DNA from: Myxacorys chilensis ATA2-1-KO14
GTDB lineage: Bacteria; Cyanobacteriota; Cyanobacteriia; Leptolyngbyales; Leptolyngbyaceae
NCBI GenBank assembly: GCA_019359275.1
Contig: JAHHHP010000001.1
Coordinates: forward strand, 1 to 64,000
Length of the DNA: 64,000 nt
Direction: 5' to 3'
A program made the translations under genes and the position numbers. Positions 36,906-45,173 of this stretch are shown in pieces. Each line of letters starts with the position of its first letter. Positions within the stretch are counted from its first letter, which is position 1. Under the pieces are notes generated by a model. It had not been told where the DNA came from. It saw only the letters and a list, made by a program, of their open reading frames with translations, and did not search any database.

Positions 36906-38513
36906 CTCCAGCACATAGCGACAGGTCACAATCAACCGATGCTCCCGCCCCGACTGGACGATCGCCCACTCCAACGCCGCCCACACCCGCGCCACATCCG
37001 GCTTCAAGCGATAGGTCGAATCGATCGCCTCCAAATTAAACTCAAAATCATCCAGCACCATCAACAGGTCGCGATCGTACCCTTCCAACACCTGCAACAA
37101 CCGAAACTTTAGCTCTGGCTGCTCTGGCTGCAAAATCTCAATCAAATCCGCTTGCCGACCGAGCTTATTCGATAGCGCACTCACCAAACGCGGCTCATCT
37201 AACTTGCCAATGATGGCGATTCGATCCTGCGGCAAGCGATCACAGATTCGCACCGCCAAACTGCTCTTCCCCAAGCCCCCCATGCCATGAATCCACACCC
37301 CAACCTTGTCAAAATCATTCTTTAGCGATCGCAGACATCGCTGCAACGGTCGCCGTCTACCCACAAACGTAAACCGAGACGCCACCTGCATCGTCCCCGT
37401 CACCGGATCGAGAAACTCCGTTTCCGCAAACTTCATACGCGGCTGTTTCTTCCGCCGCCGCTTTGGTAACACTAACGCCCCCGGAATGCGATCGCCCACA
37501 AACACCCGCAGCAAATGCCAATCCCGGCACTGATTTTCGTACAGCGTTTTATAAACAGCTGCGATCGCGCCGACCAAGTTCACACCCGCCGCCAACTCCC
37601 CATACAGCGCTTCTGCCGCCACCGTCGCGTCCGTATCCAGCACCGACTTTCCCCAACCCAAAACAGCCGTTGCCCCTGCCTGCACCAACGATTCCGAAAG
37701 CGATGCAACCCTGCCCTGCTGCGCCGACTGTCCACTCCTACAGCCCGACAAAAACACCACAGGCGGAAACTGTCCCCCAAACGAATCTACAATCTCCGTT
37801 GCCGTCGCCAAATGAGCATCACCTTCATCGGTTTCGGTCACAAAAACAGGCATTCCATCTGCGATCTCCGCGTGTCCTATTAGATGAAACACGTCGAAAT
37901 GGTCGCGTCCATAATCGGTTACAAGCCGCCCCAACTCACCTAAACTGCCGCTCTCTTCCACCACAAGCTGCAAGCCCGCCCGCTCCGTCGCCTTGATGAT
38001 ACGCGACTCTTCCTGCTCAAAGTCCAGCACCTTCTGACTCTCCGGCGACGTTGCCATCAGCAGCAAATTCAATTCATACTCTCGATTGCGATCATCAACC
38101 CGCAACGCGGAGCGATTCCCCAACCACCGCACCGGAACAATTCCACGGCTGACCAGAAGCCCCGCCTGATCCGCCATTACTTCCCACGGCAAATGGGCGA
38201 ACTTTTCCGAAGTTGCGATCGCCAACGCCTCAACGCCCTGCAACGCTCCAGCGAGAAACCGCTTCTCCCCATCCAACCAGTTGAACAGCCTTCGCCCCGT
38301 CCGCAAATACTCTTCCGGCAAACGGTTGAAATAATCCTGTTCAGCTAATTGGATCAGATCATCAATCTCACTGAGCAACAGCGCTCGGCTCTGATAGACA
38401 TTGGGATTGTCAATAAAATAGCGAATCTCGGCTGTAGTCGGAGTGAGAAGCTGGAGGCTGAGATGCAAAATATTCATGAAAGAAGCAAGCGGGAGGCTTC
38501 TTTCCTTATACAT
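36822..38513 (-). CDS. CHAT protease plus STAND NTPase half of a frameshifted protein
   Basis: The first about 345 residues form a CHAT caspase-like peptidase with the dyad His214 (FHLIGHAE) and Cys258 (VFLSGCRSG) and the expected strand pattern. A basic linker (KRRRKKQPRMK) leads to a STAND/NB-ARC NTPase with Walker A (HGMGGLGKSS, 409-418), Walker B (LLMVLDD, 483-489) and VTCRY (529-533). The frame then drifts into an Arg/Gly-rich tail and stops; the real continuation is the TPR frame. The start is ATG 38513, or ATG 38477, with a 9-bp hairpin between them. The family acts as NTP-switched peptidase effectors in bacterial conflict. The 38541-38867 gene directly precedes it. Confidence 0.8.
   Translation of the reverse strand: MYKERSLPLASFMNILHLSLQLLTPTTAEIRYFIDNPNVYQSRALLLSEIDDLIQLAEQDYFNRLPEEYLRTGRRLFNWLDGEKRFLAGALQGVEALAIATSEKFAHLPWEVMADQAGLLVSRGIVPVRWLGNRSALRVDDRNREYELNLLLMATSPESQKVLDFEQEESRIIKATERAGLQLVVEESGSLGELGRLVTDYGRDHFDVFHLIGHAEIADGMPVFVTETDEGDAHLATATEIVDSFGGQFPPVVFLSGCRSGQSAQQGRVASLSESLVQAGATAVLGWGKSVLDTDATVAAEALYGELAAGVNLVGAIAAVYKTLYENQCRDWHLLRVFVGDRIPGALVLPKRRRKKQPRMKFAETEFLDPVTGTMQVASRFTFVGRRRPLQRCLRSLKNDFDKVGVWIHGMGGLGKSSLAVRICDRLPQDRIAIIGKLDEPRLVSALSNKLGRQADLIEILQPEQPELKFRLLQVLEGYDRDLLMVLDDFEFNLEAIDSTYRLKPDVARVWAALEWAIVQSGREHRLIVTCRYVLEPLGCCGGGLCSRWREWMGRSLARSESS
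36898..36905 (-). other. Single-base frameshift site
   Basis: The plus strand reads CCCAGGGG here. Adding one G to the GGGG run would join the CHAT-STAND frame to the TPR frame, giving an about 993-residue protein. It may be a real disruption, phase variation in a short homopolymer, a programmed shift or an assembly error. Confidence 0.7.
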
Positions 38514-38540
38514 GAAGAATTCGATCGACTCCGCTACAAA

Positions 38541-38867
38541 TCACACTTCATCAAGAATGGCTTTAATCTGTTCGGTCGTGGCATTCTCTAGCAACAACCG
38601 TCGCACATTGCGCCCCACCAGCAACACCTTCTCCACCCGCATCCCCGACTTACCTTTCTGATACTCCTTGTACCACTTGCGGATTTGCTCTGCGATCGCA
38701 AGACTTCCGCCAACAATCCCTACGATCGCACCCACTGTTGCAAGCACCGTCTCTCGTTCTGCTTCTTCTACAGGCTCCCAAGTGCCATCGATTTCTGGCA
38801 TAGCAAACAACTCGGTTGTGGCTGCAATCGCGTCTTTACCTTCCACCGAAATCTGGATCTCAGCCAT
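38541..38867 (-). CDS. Small EACC1-like partner of the CHAT effector
   Basis: The 108-residue protein begins with a short strand (MAEIQISVEGKDAI). It then has an amphipathic part (ELFAMPEIDGTWEPV), a hydrophobic glycine-rich helix (about residues 40-62, TVGAIVGIVGGSLAIAEQI), a basic stretch (KWYKEYQKGKSGMR) and a final strand-helix (VEKVLLVGRNVRRLL). This layout resembles the small effector-associated constant component seen upstream of STAND/CHAT effectors in published conflict systems; I match it from memory. Its stop is 27 bp before the CHAT start, and both are on the minus strand, so they probably form one operon. Confidence 0.6.
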   Translation of the reverse strand: MAEIQISVEGKDAIAATTELFAMPEIDGTWEPVEEAERETVLATVGAIVGIVGGSLAIAEQIRKWYKEYQKGKSGMRVEKVLLVGRNVRRLLLENATTEQIKAILDEV

Positions 38868-38918
38868 TGTTTTGACACAAACTCATCTCAGCTATTATCA
38901 CTGCGATCGCTAGAGAAA

Positions 38919-39908
38919 TTAGCGACAGCGATCTAACCAGCTTTGATAGGTTTCCTGATGGCTCGGATTGTCTAGCTCAATCTCAATCCGAATCCGTTTA
39001 CAGCCGTGGTTAGATTGACGCGCGATCGCATCCAACAACCAAGCGGCAGTTCGAGGAGACGAGACCTCGCCTCGCACCGTAGAACCAACAGTGGAGCCAG
39101 CCGTGATGGAATGGTTGGAGGGCACTTCTGATCCGAGAAGCTCTAAACCCTCAATCTCGCCCTGTGCTAAGTCAATCTCTGCCAGCCTGCGAGGGGAATC
39201 CCCAACCTGCTCAACAATCAACTTCTCGCGACGCACCGGAACTTGAACCATTCGAGTCTCAATTTCCTTGCGAACAACGACTTCACCCACCTTTTGTTTC
39301 TGATAATTAACCTTAAGGCGTTCTTCCAACAAGCGAATGGTTTCATCCTGAACAACGTTCTGTCTAAGCACATCTTGCTGTTCAACAACATCTTGTTCAA
39401 CCAACTTAGGAAGAAGCGGTTCCTGCGGAGTTGTGCCTGTTGGTTGCTCCGTCATGGCAGACGCGGTTCCTGCGAAGTTACGCTCTGCGCTAATCGCTTG
39501 CGGATCTGCCAGTGAATGACGAGAACCAAGGCGATTGTCTGACTGGATTAGATCCCTTGAGGCATCGGATTGCATAGGATATACGGGCAAATTTGCAAGA
39601 CCAGCAGGACTTAAACTAACCAATAACGTGCGAGGTTTTGGATTCACACGATCGACTAATCTACTTTCTAATAAAAAGCTTTTTTGTAGAGGATCAGACA
39701 GGGAACGAGTCAAAACAAAAGTTAAATGTTGCGTTGCATCAATAATTAGATTCTCAACAATTCCAACAAGCTCATTTTGTTGATTAACTACTTCAAATCC
39801 AATTAACTTTTGTCTAAGATTATCCAGCCGATCTTCTAGCGGATTGCTATCGGAATATTGTGGTGATTCCGTATACATTTTGCCAGCCATTCTCCTGTAG
39901 TAAATCAC
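38919..39908 (-). CDS. PRC-barrel and DUF2382 stress-type protein
   Basis: The protein (up to 329 residues) has an N-terminal PRC-barrel-like region (about 30-110: LIGFEVVNQQNELVGIVENLIIDATQ) and a Gln/Ser-rich linker. A DUF2382 domain follows (about 190-260: LLEERLKVNYQKQKVGEVVVRKEIETRMVQVPVRREKLIVEQV), and the C-terminus ends RIRIEIELDNPSHQETYQSWLDRC. DUF2382 proteins are linked to general stress in cyanobacteria and actinobacteria. Starts at GTG 39908, ATG 39890 or the later ATG (MYTESP) cannot be separated, although AGGAG lies just before the ATG 39890 codon. The next gene upstream (40006-41010) is a paralogue. Confidence 0.75.
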   Translation of the reverse strand: MIYYRRMAGKMYTESPQYSDSNPLEDRLDNLRQKLIGFEVVNQQNELVGIVENLIIDATQHLTFVLTRSLSDPLQKSFLLESRLVDRVNPKPRTLLVSLSPAGLANLPVYPMQSDASRDLIQSDNRLGSRHSLADPQAISAERNFAGTASAMTEQPTGTTPQEPLLPKLVEQDVVEQQDVLRQNVVQDETIRLLEERLKVNYQKQKVGEVVVRKEIETRMVQVPVRREKLIVEQVGDSPRRLAEIDLAQGEIEGLELLGSEVPSNHSITAGSTVGSTVRGEVSSPRTAAWLLDAIARQSNHGCKRIRIEIELDNPSHQETYQSWLDRCR

Positions 39909-39920
39909 TTCTTTTCTTTC

Positions 39921-39953
39921 AAAAGAGGCAGAGCTACTTCAAATAGCTCTGCC
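39921..39953 (-). terminator. Intrinsic terminator after the DUF2382 gene
   Basis: Arms 39927-39936 and 39944-39953 (GGCAGAGCTA and its complement) form a 10-bp stem with a 7-nt loop, followed on the minus strand by TCTTTT. It separates the 40006-41010 gene from its paralogue downstream. Confidence 0.75.
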
Positions 39954-40005
39954 CACTTTTACCTAATTACTAATTAAGTGCAGCCCAAAAGCAAAGCTTT
40001 CAGTT

Positions 40006-41010
40006 CTACCGATTAGCGCGATCGATGTTAGCGCGATCGTTGTCAATGATCGGACGACCTTGAGTATCGATGTCCAGTTCTTCGCGACGGACTTGCTCCT
40101 CGGCAGTCACGGTATCTTGATCCACGACCTTCTTCACGCGCACTTCTTCCCGAACAAATGCTTCCTTACGGATATCAGGCGTCTCTTCGTAGACTTCCAC
40201 ACGAGCCACTTCGCCTTCGCTAAACGTAGCTTCACCTGGAGTAACAGCAGTTGCATCGGTCGGGTTAACCCGCTCGATCACAACCCGCTCTTTCTCAACA
40301 GGCACATCAACGCGGGCCGTTTCGGTCTCAACATGCTTGCCAACAGTGACTTCGCCCGTCTTCTGACGAGTCTTGCTAGCAATCAAGCGCTCTTGATACA
40401 ACCGGATGCGATCGTCATTGCGATCTAGGTTAAATAGATCTCTATCGTGTTCGTCGTAGCGATAGCTATCGCGATCGTAGTCACGACGAAGGCTGGTATC
40501 TGTTCCGAAAGCACCCGCTGTAGCACCCATCGAGGAGCCGGTGTAGGGCATTCCTTCAACTGGAACCGGAGAATTTAGAGGAGCAGAAGCCTCCAATGAA
40601 GCCTCGGTCATTCCAGCCGCACCAGTCATGCCAGTCATTCCAGCCGCACCAGTCATGCCAGGAGAGCGATACACATCCCGCACCCGCTCTTCGTGGTCGT
40701 AATCAACCTTCAGGTCATCGGTAAATTCTGGTAGAGCCTCTACTTGCTGTCTGGTCAAGCCATCGGCATAAACACGACGAGCGCTATAATCGATTCTCGC
40801 GCGACCGATCGGCAGCATTACTTTTTTACCAAATATCCATGCACCAGTATTGATAATTAAATAACGGAATTCGCCGTTTTCATCTACTAAAACATCGTTT
40901 ACAGAACCGATTTTTTCATCGCCGGAATATAAGTCTAGATCTTTTACATCGTCACCATCAAAATGATTACGATAATCAGGATCAAAGTCTTTAATCTTAT
41001 GTAAAGCCAT
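40006..41010 (-). CDS. PRC-barrel and DUF2382 stress-type protein
   Basis: The 334-residue protein has an N-terminal PRC barrel (about 1-110: YSGDEKIGSVNDVLVDENGEFRYLIINTG). A low-complexity linker with repeated MTGAAGMT (about 125-145) leads to DUF2382 (about 205-320: RIRLYQERLIASKTRQKTGEVTVGKHVETETARVDVPVEKERVVIERV). It has no signal peptide. ATG 41010 is strongly supported by AGGAG eight bases upstream. It is acidic and hydrophilic, as expected for a stress or desiccation-related protein; the exact role is unknown. Confidence 0.85.
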   Translation of the reverse strand: MALHKIKDFDPDYRNHFDGDDVKDLDLYSGDEKIGSVNDVLVDENGEFRYLIINTGAWIFGKKVMLPIGRARIDYSARRVYADGLTRQQVEALPEFTDDLKVDYDHEERVRDVYRSPGMTGAAGMTGMTGAAGMTEASLEASAPLNSPVPVEGMPYTGSSMGATAGAFGTDTSLRRDYDRDSYRYDEHDRDLFNLDRNDDRIRLYQERLIASKTRQKTGEVTVGKHVETETARVDVPVEKERVVIERVNPTDATAVTPGEATFSEGEVARVEVYEETPDIRKEAFVREEVRVKKVVDQDTVTAEEQVRREELDIDTQGRPIIDNDRANIDRANR

Positions 41011-41216
41011 ACATGTATCTCCTAAAGTAAAATTTCGTCGTTACAACCCAAGTCTATGAATTCAATCAGAAACATCCCTCTTTCTAACGACCTAACCTGT
41101 CTCTACTTCTTATGAATGAGTTTTAATTGTGTTTTGTTCTTTCAGTAGAAAAGCGAAAGTTTTAAGTAAAGAAACATTAAGTTCAACTCAGTTTTTCTTA
41201 ATTGAATGTTAACCAG

Positions 41217-41912
41217 ATGGATTCCCAAACTTGGTTGAAATTAGCTCAACAACATCGTGCGATCGCAGTGATTCGCGCTCCTCAATTCTGTTTAGGGCAA
41301 CAGATGGCAACCGCAGTTGCGGCAGGGGGAATTAAATTAATTGAGATTACTTGGGATAGCGAGCGCGCGGCAGATCTAATTTCTCAACTGCGAATTGAGC
41401 TACCCACTTGCGCAATCGGAACCGGCACAATTTTAACCACGGCTCAGCTAAAAGACGCGATCGCGGCGGGTGCAGAATTTGCCTTTTCTCCCTATACCAA
41501 TCTCGACTTGATTGAGCTTGCTGTTGCTAAAGAAATCCCAATGATTCCCGGTGCGCTAACGCCGACTGAAATCGTTACGGCTTGGCAAGCGGGAGCGAGT
41601 AGCGTTAAGGTTTTTCCCGTGCAAGCCGTGGGCGGTGCAGACTACATTCGGGCGCTGCAACAACCGCTTGGACATGTTCCGCTCATTCCAACCGGAGGAG
41701 TGACGCCAACCAATGCTAAAGCTTTGATCGAAGCAGGCGCGATCGCGGTTGGACTCGCAGGCGGGTTATTTCCGAAAGGAGCCATAAGCGATCAGCGCAA
41801 CTCCAGAGGAACTGCACTTTACGATTGGTCACTCATTCAACATCAAGCCTGCACTCTGATTCAAACGCTGAAAGAAGCTTCGACAAATGCCGCTGCTGTC
41901 GCCTCAACTTAG
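41217..41912 (+). CDS. eda: KDPG/KHG aldolase
   Basis: The 231-residue class I aldolase cleaves 2-keto-3-deoxy-6-phosphogluconate to pyruvate and glyceraldehyde 3-phosphate, the last Entner-Doudoroff step. It has IAVIRAPQ, KLIEITWDSERA with the catalytic Glu, GTGTILT, PGALTPTEI and the Schiff-base lysine in SSVKVFPV. ATG 41217 is preferred over TTG 41202. The 3' end overlaps the convergent tandem-MarR gene by nine bases. No edd gene is in the window. Confidence 0.9.
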   Translation: MDSQTWLKLAQQHRAIAVIRAPQFCLGQQMATAVAAGGIKLIEITWDSERAADLISQLRIELPTCAIGTGTILTTAQLKDAIAAGAEFAFSPYTNLDLIELAVAKEIPMIPGALTPTEIVTAWQAGASSVKVFPVQAVGGADYIRALQQPLGHVPLIPTGGVTPTNAKALIEAGAIAVGLAGGLFPKGAISDQRNSRGTALYDWSLIQHQACTLIQTLKEASTNAAAVAST

Positions 41913-42839
41913 GTTTGCGATCGCCTGATTTACCCAACCCGATAACTTCGCTTGGTCTTCTGCCGAAATTTCCTGCACCATACATTTTTGAATACTCAAC
42001 GCGAGCGGCGGCAAGTCATCGATCAGCGCTCTACCTTCATCGGTGAGCCAAATTCGCCAGATTCGACGATCTTGGGCATCGCGTTCCCGTCGAATCAGAT
42101 CGCGTTCTGCCATGCGATCAAGGACTCCGGTCAAGGTTCCGCCCACCTGCTGTAGTTTTTCTCCAATGCTTGAGGTTGCCAGCCCGTCTTCTTGCCACAG
42201 GCAACACAATACCACCCAATGAAACGGCGTCAGCCCAAAGGGATCGAGCAGTTCTTGAAACTTTCTCATACCCAACTGAGCCAGCAGTTTAATTCGGTAG
42301 CCCATGTTATAAGGCGCAAGAATCGACTGCCAGCCAAGTAGCGAGGACGTAGTAGGCGGATCAGATGGATTGGGTTGAAGGTTGACAATAATGCGATCGA
42401 TGATGTTGGAGAACTGTTCTCGCTCAGCGTAAGAAATTCCTTTTAACGCCGTCTCTCGCATCTCAACCCCAATGGGTGGCAACAAATCTTCCAATCGCCG
42501 TCCCGCATCGGTGAGCCAAATTCGCCACACTCGACGGTCTTGAGCATCGCGCTCTCGCCGAATCAAATCGCGTTCTGCCATGCGATCGAGCACTCCGGTC
42601 AAGGTTCCGCCCACCTGCTGCAATCGATCGCCAATGCTTGACGTGGCTAGTCCGTCTTCTTGCCACAGGCAGCACAGTACCACCCAATGAAACGGCGTCA
42701 GCCCAAAGGGATCGAGCTTCTCTTGAAATCGCCGTCCTAGCAGTTGAGAAAGCAATTTCAGTCGATAGCCAATTCCGTGAGGTGCAAGCACACGAAGCGT
42801 ATCTTTAGAAATCTGAAGTTCAGTGTGGGAAGGAACCAT
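41904..42839 (-). CDS. Fused tandem MarR-MarR regulator
   Basis: The 311-residue protein contains two complete MarR winged-helix domains (about 18-154 and 174-310). Positions 42-116 and 198-272 are nearly identical (LDPFGLTPFHWVVLCCLWQ in both; then GGTLTGVLDRMAERDLIRRE), with a 156-residue period. MarR proteins normally act as homodimers of about 150 residues, so this chain could form the dimer in one polypeptide, or a tetramer-like assembly. It overlaps eda by nine bases tail to tail and may regulate genes upstream of 42839 (inference). Confidence 0.9.
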   Translation of the reverse strand: MVPSHTELQISKDTLRVLAPHGIGYRLKLLSQLLGRRFQEKLDPFGLTPFHWVVLCCLWQEDGLATSSIGDRLQQVGGTLTGVLDRMAERDLIRRERDAQDRRVWRIWLTDAGRRLEDLLPPIGVEMRETALKGISYAEREQFSNIIDRIIVNLQPNPSDPPTTSSLLGWQSILAPYNMGYRIKLLAQLGMRKFQELLDPFGLTPFHWVVLCCLWQEDGLATSSIGEKLQQVGGTLTGVLDRMAERDLIRRERDAQDRRIWRIWLTDEGRALIDDLPPLALSIQKCMVQEISAEDQAKLSGWVNQAIANLS

Positions 42840-43014
42840 TACGACGTTATCGAGGGCACTTGTTTATAGAGTATCTCGTATCAATACGGCTTCAATAAAG
42901 GGGTGAGGTAAACCGGAACATAATTTGTTTACGTAATAAAACATTAGAATTATCGATAACGTAATCTTATCGAACGACTCCCCTCAATTCTGCATCTTGA
43001 GGTTTTGTTGATGC

Positions 43015-43515
43015 TTACAGTTCATGACCGCCTAAGAAGCGAGGCGGTGTTAACCAGAAAAGGCGACTCGTTGCGATCGGGGTTCCCGAATCTGGAATCG
43101 TAACCGCGATCGCGCCTGCTTTTTTAAGCACTAAGCTGCCATGAGCATTGCCCCATACCAAAGTCTCTGCCCAATTACTTAAATTTGGCTCGTGCCCCAC
43201 TAACGCCAAAACTTTATTAGGCGCTCTCCATGTCACTAACCAGTCTAACCACTGCTGAAGCTCGCCTCCCGGCGCTAGACTGTCTGCGATCTCTAGCTGC
43301 TTGCTCAGGCCCTCGGCTTGAAGAATCTCAGCCGTCTGTTTTGCTCGTGTTAGGGGGCTAGTCAAAATCAAGTCAAACTTCAACCCCAACTGGTGCAACT
43401 GCTTCGCCACCTGCCGAGTCTTGCACTTACCTTCATCCGTGAGGGGACGCTCTGCATCGTTAGCATAGTCGCCGTGTTGCCCAGCTAAGCCGTGACGAAT
43501 GAGATAGAGATCCAT
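43015..43515 (-). CDS. sixA: Phosphohistidine phosphatase SixA
   Basis: The 166-residue histidine-phosphatase-superfamily protein has the LIRHG catalytic motif at the N-terminus, ERPLTDEGKCKTRQVAK, TSPLTRAKQTAEIL and the second catalytic His in LALVGHEPNLS. It may dephosphorylate His residues of phospho-relay proteins, as SixA does in E. coli. The start is ATG 43515. A 19-bp inverted repeat lies immediately upstream (43524-43590). Confidence 0.9.
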   Translation of the reverse strand: MDLYLIRHGLAGQHGDYANDAERPLTDEGKCKTRQVAKQLHQLGLKFDLILTSPLTRAKQTAEILQAEGLSKQLEIADSLAPGGELQQWLDWLVTWRAPNKVLALVGHEPNLSNWAETLVWGNAHGSLVLKKAGAIAVTIPDSGTPIATSRLFWLTPPRFLGGHEL

Positions 43516-43523
43516 GATCAAGA

Positions 43524-43590
43524 GAGCATTGAGAGTGATTGATTTCGACTATAGCGCCTATCTTACGAACTTCAATCACTCTCAATGCTC
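43524..43590. repeat. 19-bp perfect inverted repeat upstream of sixA
   Basis: GAGCATTGAGAGTGATTGA (43524-43542) is mirrored exactly at 43572-43590 around 29 bp containing TATAGCGCC. One arm lies within ten bases of the sixA start codon. The arms may flank the promoter or fold in the leader RNA. Confidence 0.85.
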
Positions 43591-43660
43591 AAATCTCCAA
43601 CCTGAGAACCTCCTCCCAGTTCCCCAGTTAAATCTTGTCTTTTGATCTCTACTCAACACG

Positions 43661-44950
43661 CTACTGCTGCGGATAGTTTTGTTCTGGATTCACCAAGCGC
43701 AAGAGTTTTTGCTTAATTTGGGTATCAAAAACAGACCACTTCATTTTGGCGTACTCGCTACTTTCGGAGAAGCCAGAGAGAAATCCCATCGGAATTTCAA
43801 ATCCGCCTGCCTGCGATCGCCCGCCGCCAAAGAACCGCCCTTGAGAGTCTTGCCCGAATGCCTCTTTGATAAACTCATCGGGGTCGAGCGTAATTTTATT
43901 GGTTCGCAACGAGCCAACCACGAGTTCTAACTCATCGTCGTCATCGTGAACAATGCCATACACAACAGCAGTGTGGACGTTGTCTTCAGTCACTAGAAAA
44001 TCTGCGGCTTGCGGAATCGCGTCTCGGTCGTCGTAGCGCAGATAGCCAACGCCCGCGATCGAGAAGTTGTTTTGCACAATGCGATTTTTCAACGATCGCT
44101 CAATGACATCCATCACCTGCCGCGATCGGGACGATTGCAGCACAGTGTTGAGCAACTGCCCATCATAGAAGCGGCTGAGATAGGCAGCGGCTAGAAAATC
44201 TTCTTCTTGAGCCTGCATCAGCCGATTTGTATCCGATCGCAGCCCGTGCATCAGCGCTGTCGCACATTTCACATGCTCGCTAATATTGCTATCTAACCTC
44301 AGCATCCCAGATTGCAGATACTGCGTCAGAATCGTTGCTGTAGCACGAGTGTTCGTCCGAATATCGACAAACTCAGCATTCAGGTCATCCTGCATACTGT
44401 GATGATCGATCACGACCGTAATCGGCACATTCGCCTGCTGAACGACAGAGAAAAGCTGGCTCGTCGTGCCCTGATTGTCAATGAAGACGCAGCCTTTGTA
44501 GTTTGACAGATCCTTCGTTTTTGCAATCTGAGGCGTCCAGCGCTGTAACGGAATGCCAGTCAGCTTCACCAACGCAATATTTTCTTGGTGGCTCAGCATT
44601 CCAGCATAGACAATCTCGCAATTGACATCGTATTTTTGAGCGATCAGCTTATAGGCCCAAGCCGAAGACAATGCATCCGGATCAGGAAAATCTTGTAGAA
44701 TGACTAGCTGACGATCGCCGCGATGCTTTTCTAACAGTTTCCGAAACACTTCGACTTTTTGTTCTTGCTCTGACGATCGCGCTGAATCATACGGGAACCG
44801 TCCTCGCTGTTCGTAGGCAGAACCATTTGGCATACCGACAGCATCAGAGGGTACGTACTCAGTGGAGCGGGAGTTTGAACCAGTCAAGATAAGTTCTGGT
44901 TCCATTGAGGTAGTTGAGCTAGGGGAGTATGGACTCGAATCAAATTGCAT
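43661..44950 (-). CDS. NrnA-like DHH phosphoesterase
   Basis: The protein is 429 residues. The DHH domain begins after an unstructured Ser/Tyr-rich N-terminus (about 1-75). It contains DFPDPDALSSAW, a region with NQGTTSQL, and VIDHHSMQDDL (the DHH motif). The DHHA1 end is GGGRSQAGGFEIPMGFLSG. NrnA-like enzymes degrade short oligoribonucleotides and may hydrolyse pAp or cyclic-di-nucleotide products; which substrates apply here is unknown. Confidence 0.87.
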   Translation of the reverse strand: MQFDSSPYSPSSTTSMEPELILTGSNSRSTEYVPSDAVGMPNGSAYEQRGRFPYDSARSSEQEQKVEVFRKLLEKHRGDRQLVILQDFPDPDALSSAWAYKLIAQKYDVNCEIVYAGMLSHQENIALVKLTGIPLQRWTPQIAKTKDLSNYKGCVFIDNQGTTSQLFSVVQQANVPITVVIDHHSMQDDLNAEFVDIRTNTRATATILTQYLQSGMLRLDSNISEHVKCATALMHGLRSDTNRLMQAQEEDFLAAAYLSRFYDGQLLNTVLQSSRSRQVMDVIERSLKNRIVQNNFSIAGVGYLRYDDRDAIPQAADFLVTEDNVHTAVVYGIVHDDDDELELVVGSLRTNKITLDPDEFIKEAFGQDSQGRFFGGGRSQAGGFEIPMGFLSGFSESSEYAKMKWSVFDTQIKQKLLRLVNPEQNYPQQ

Positions 44951-45173
44951 ATAGAGACAGACGAGAGAACCAAGACAGTACCTATAATTAGCGGCATCCC
45001 TGCGGGGTTCCTCGAAATCTGGAAACCTTGCTTCAGTTGGTACTTTCTGATCTTCGCAAAAAAGCTCTAAAAGCGTTAGCTTTATGAAAGCTTTATGTCT
45101 TGAGATGGAGAGAGAATGTCTTGAGGTGGAGAAATTCAGCTCTAATCGATAAAAGCTACTCTATGTCAAGAGA

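Noticed and set aside
36267..37112. 281-residue Pro/Ser-rich plus-strand frame
   Set aside because: Complement of the CHAT/TPR gene; proline runs come from the antisense of Gly/Arg/Trp codons, with no motif.
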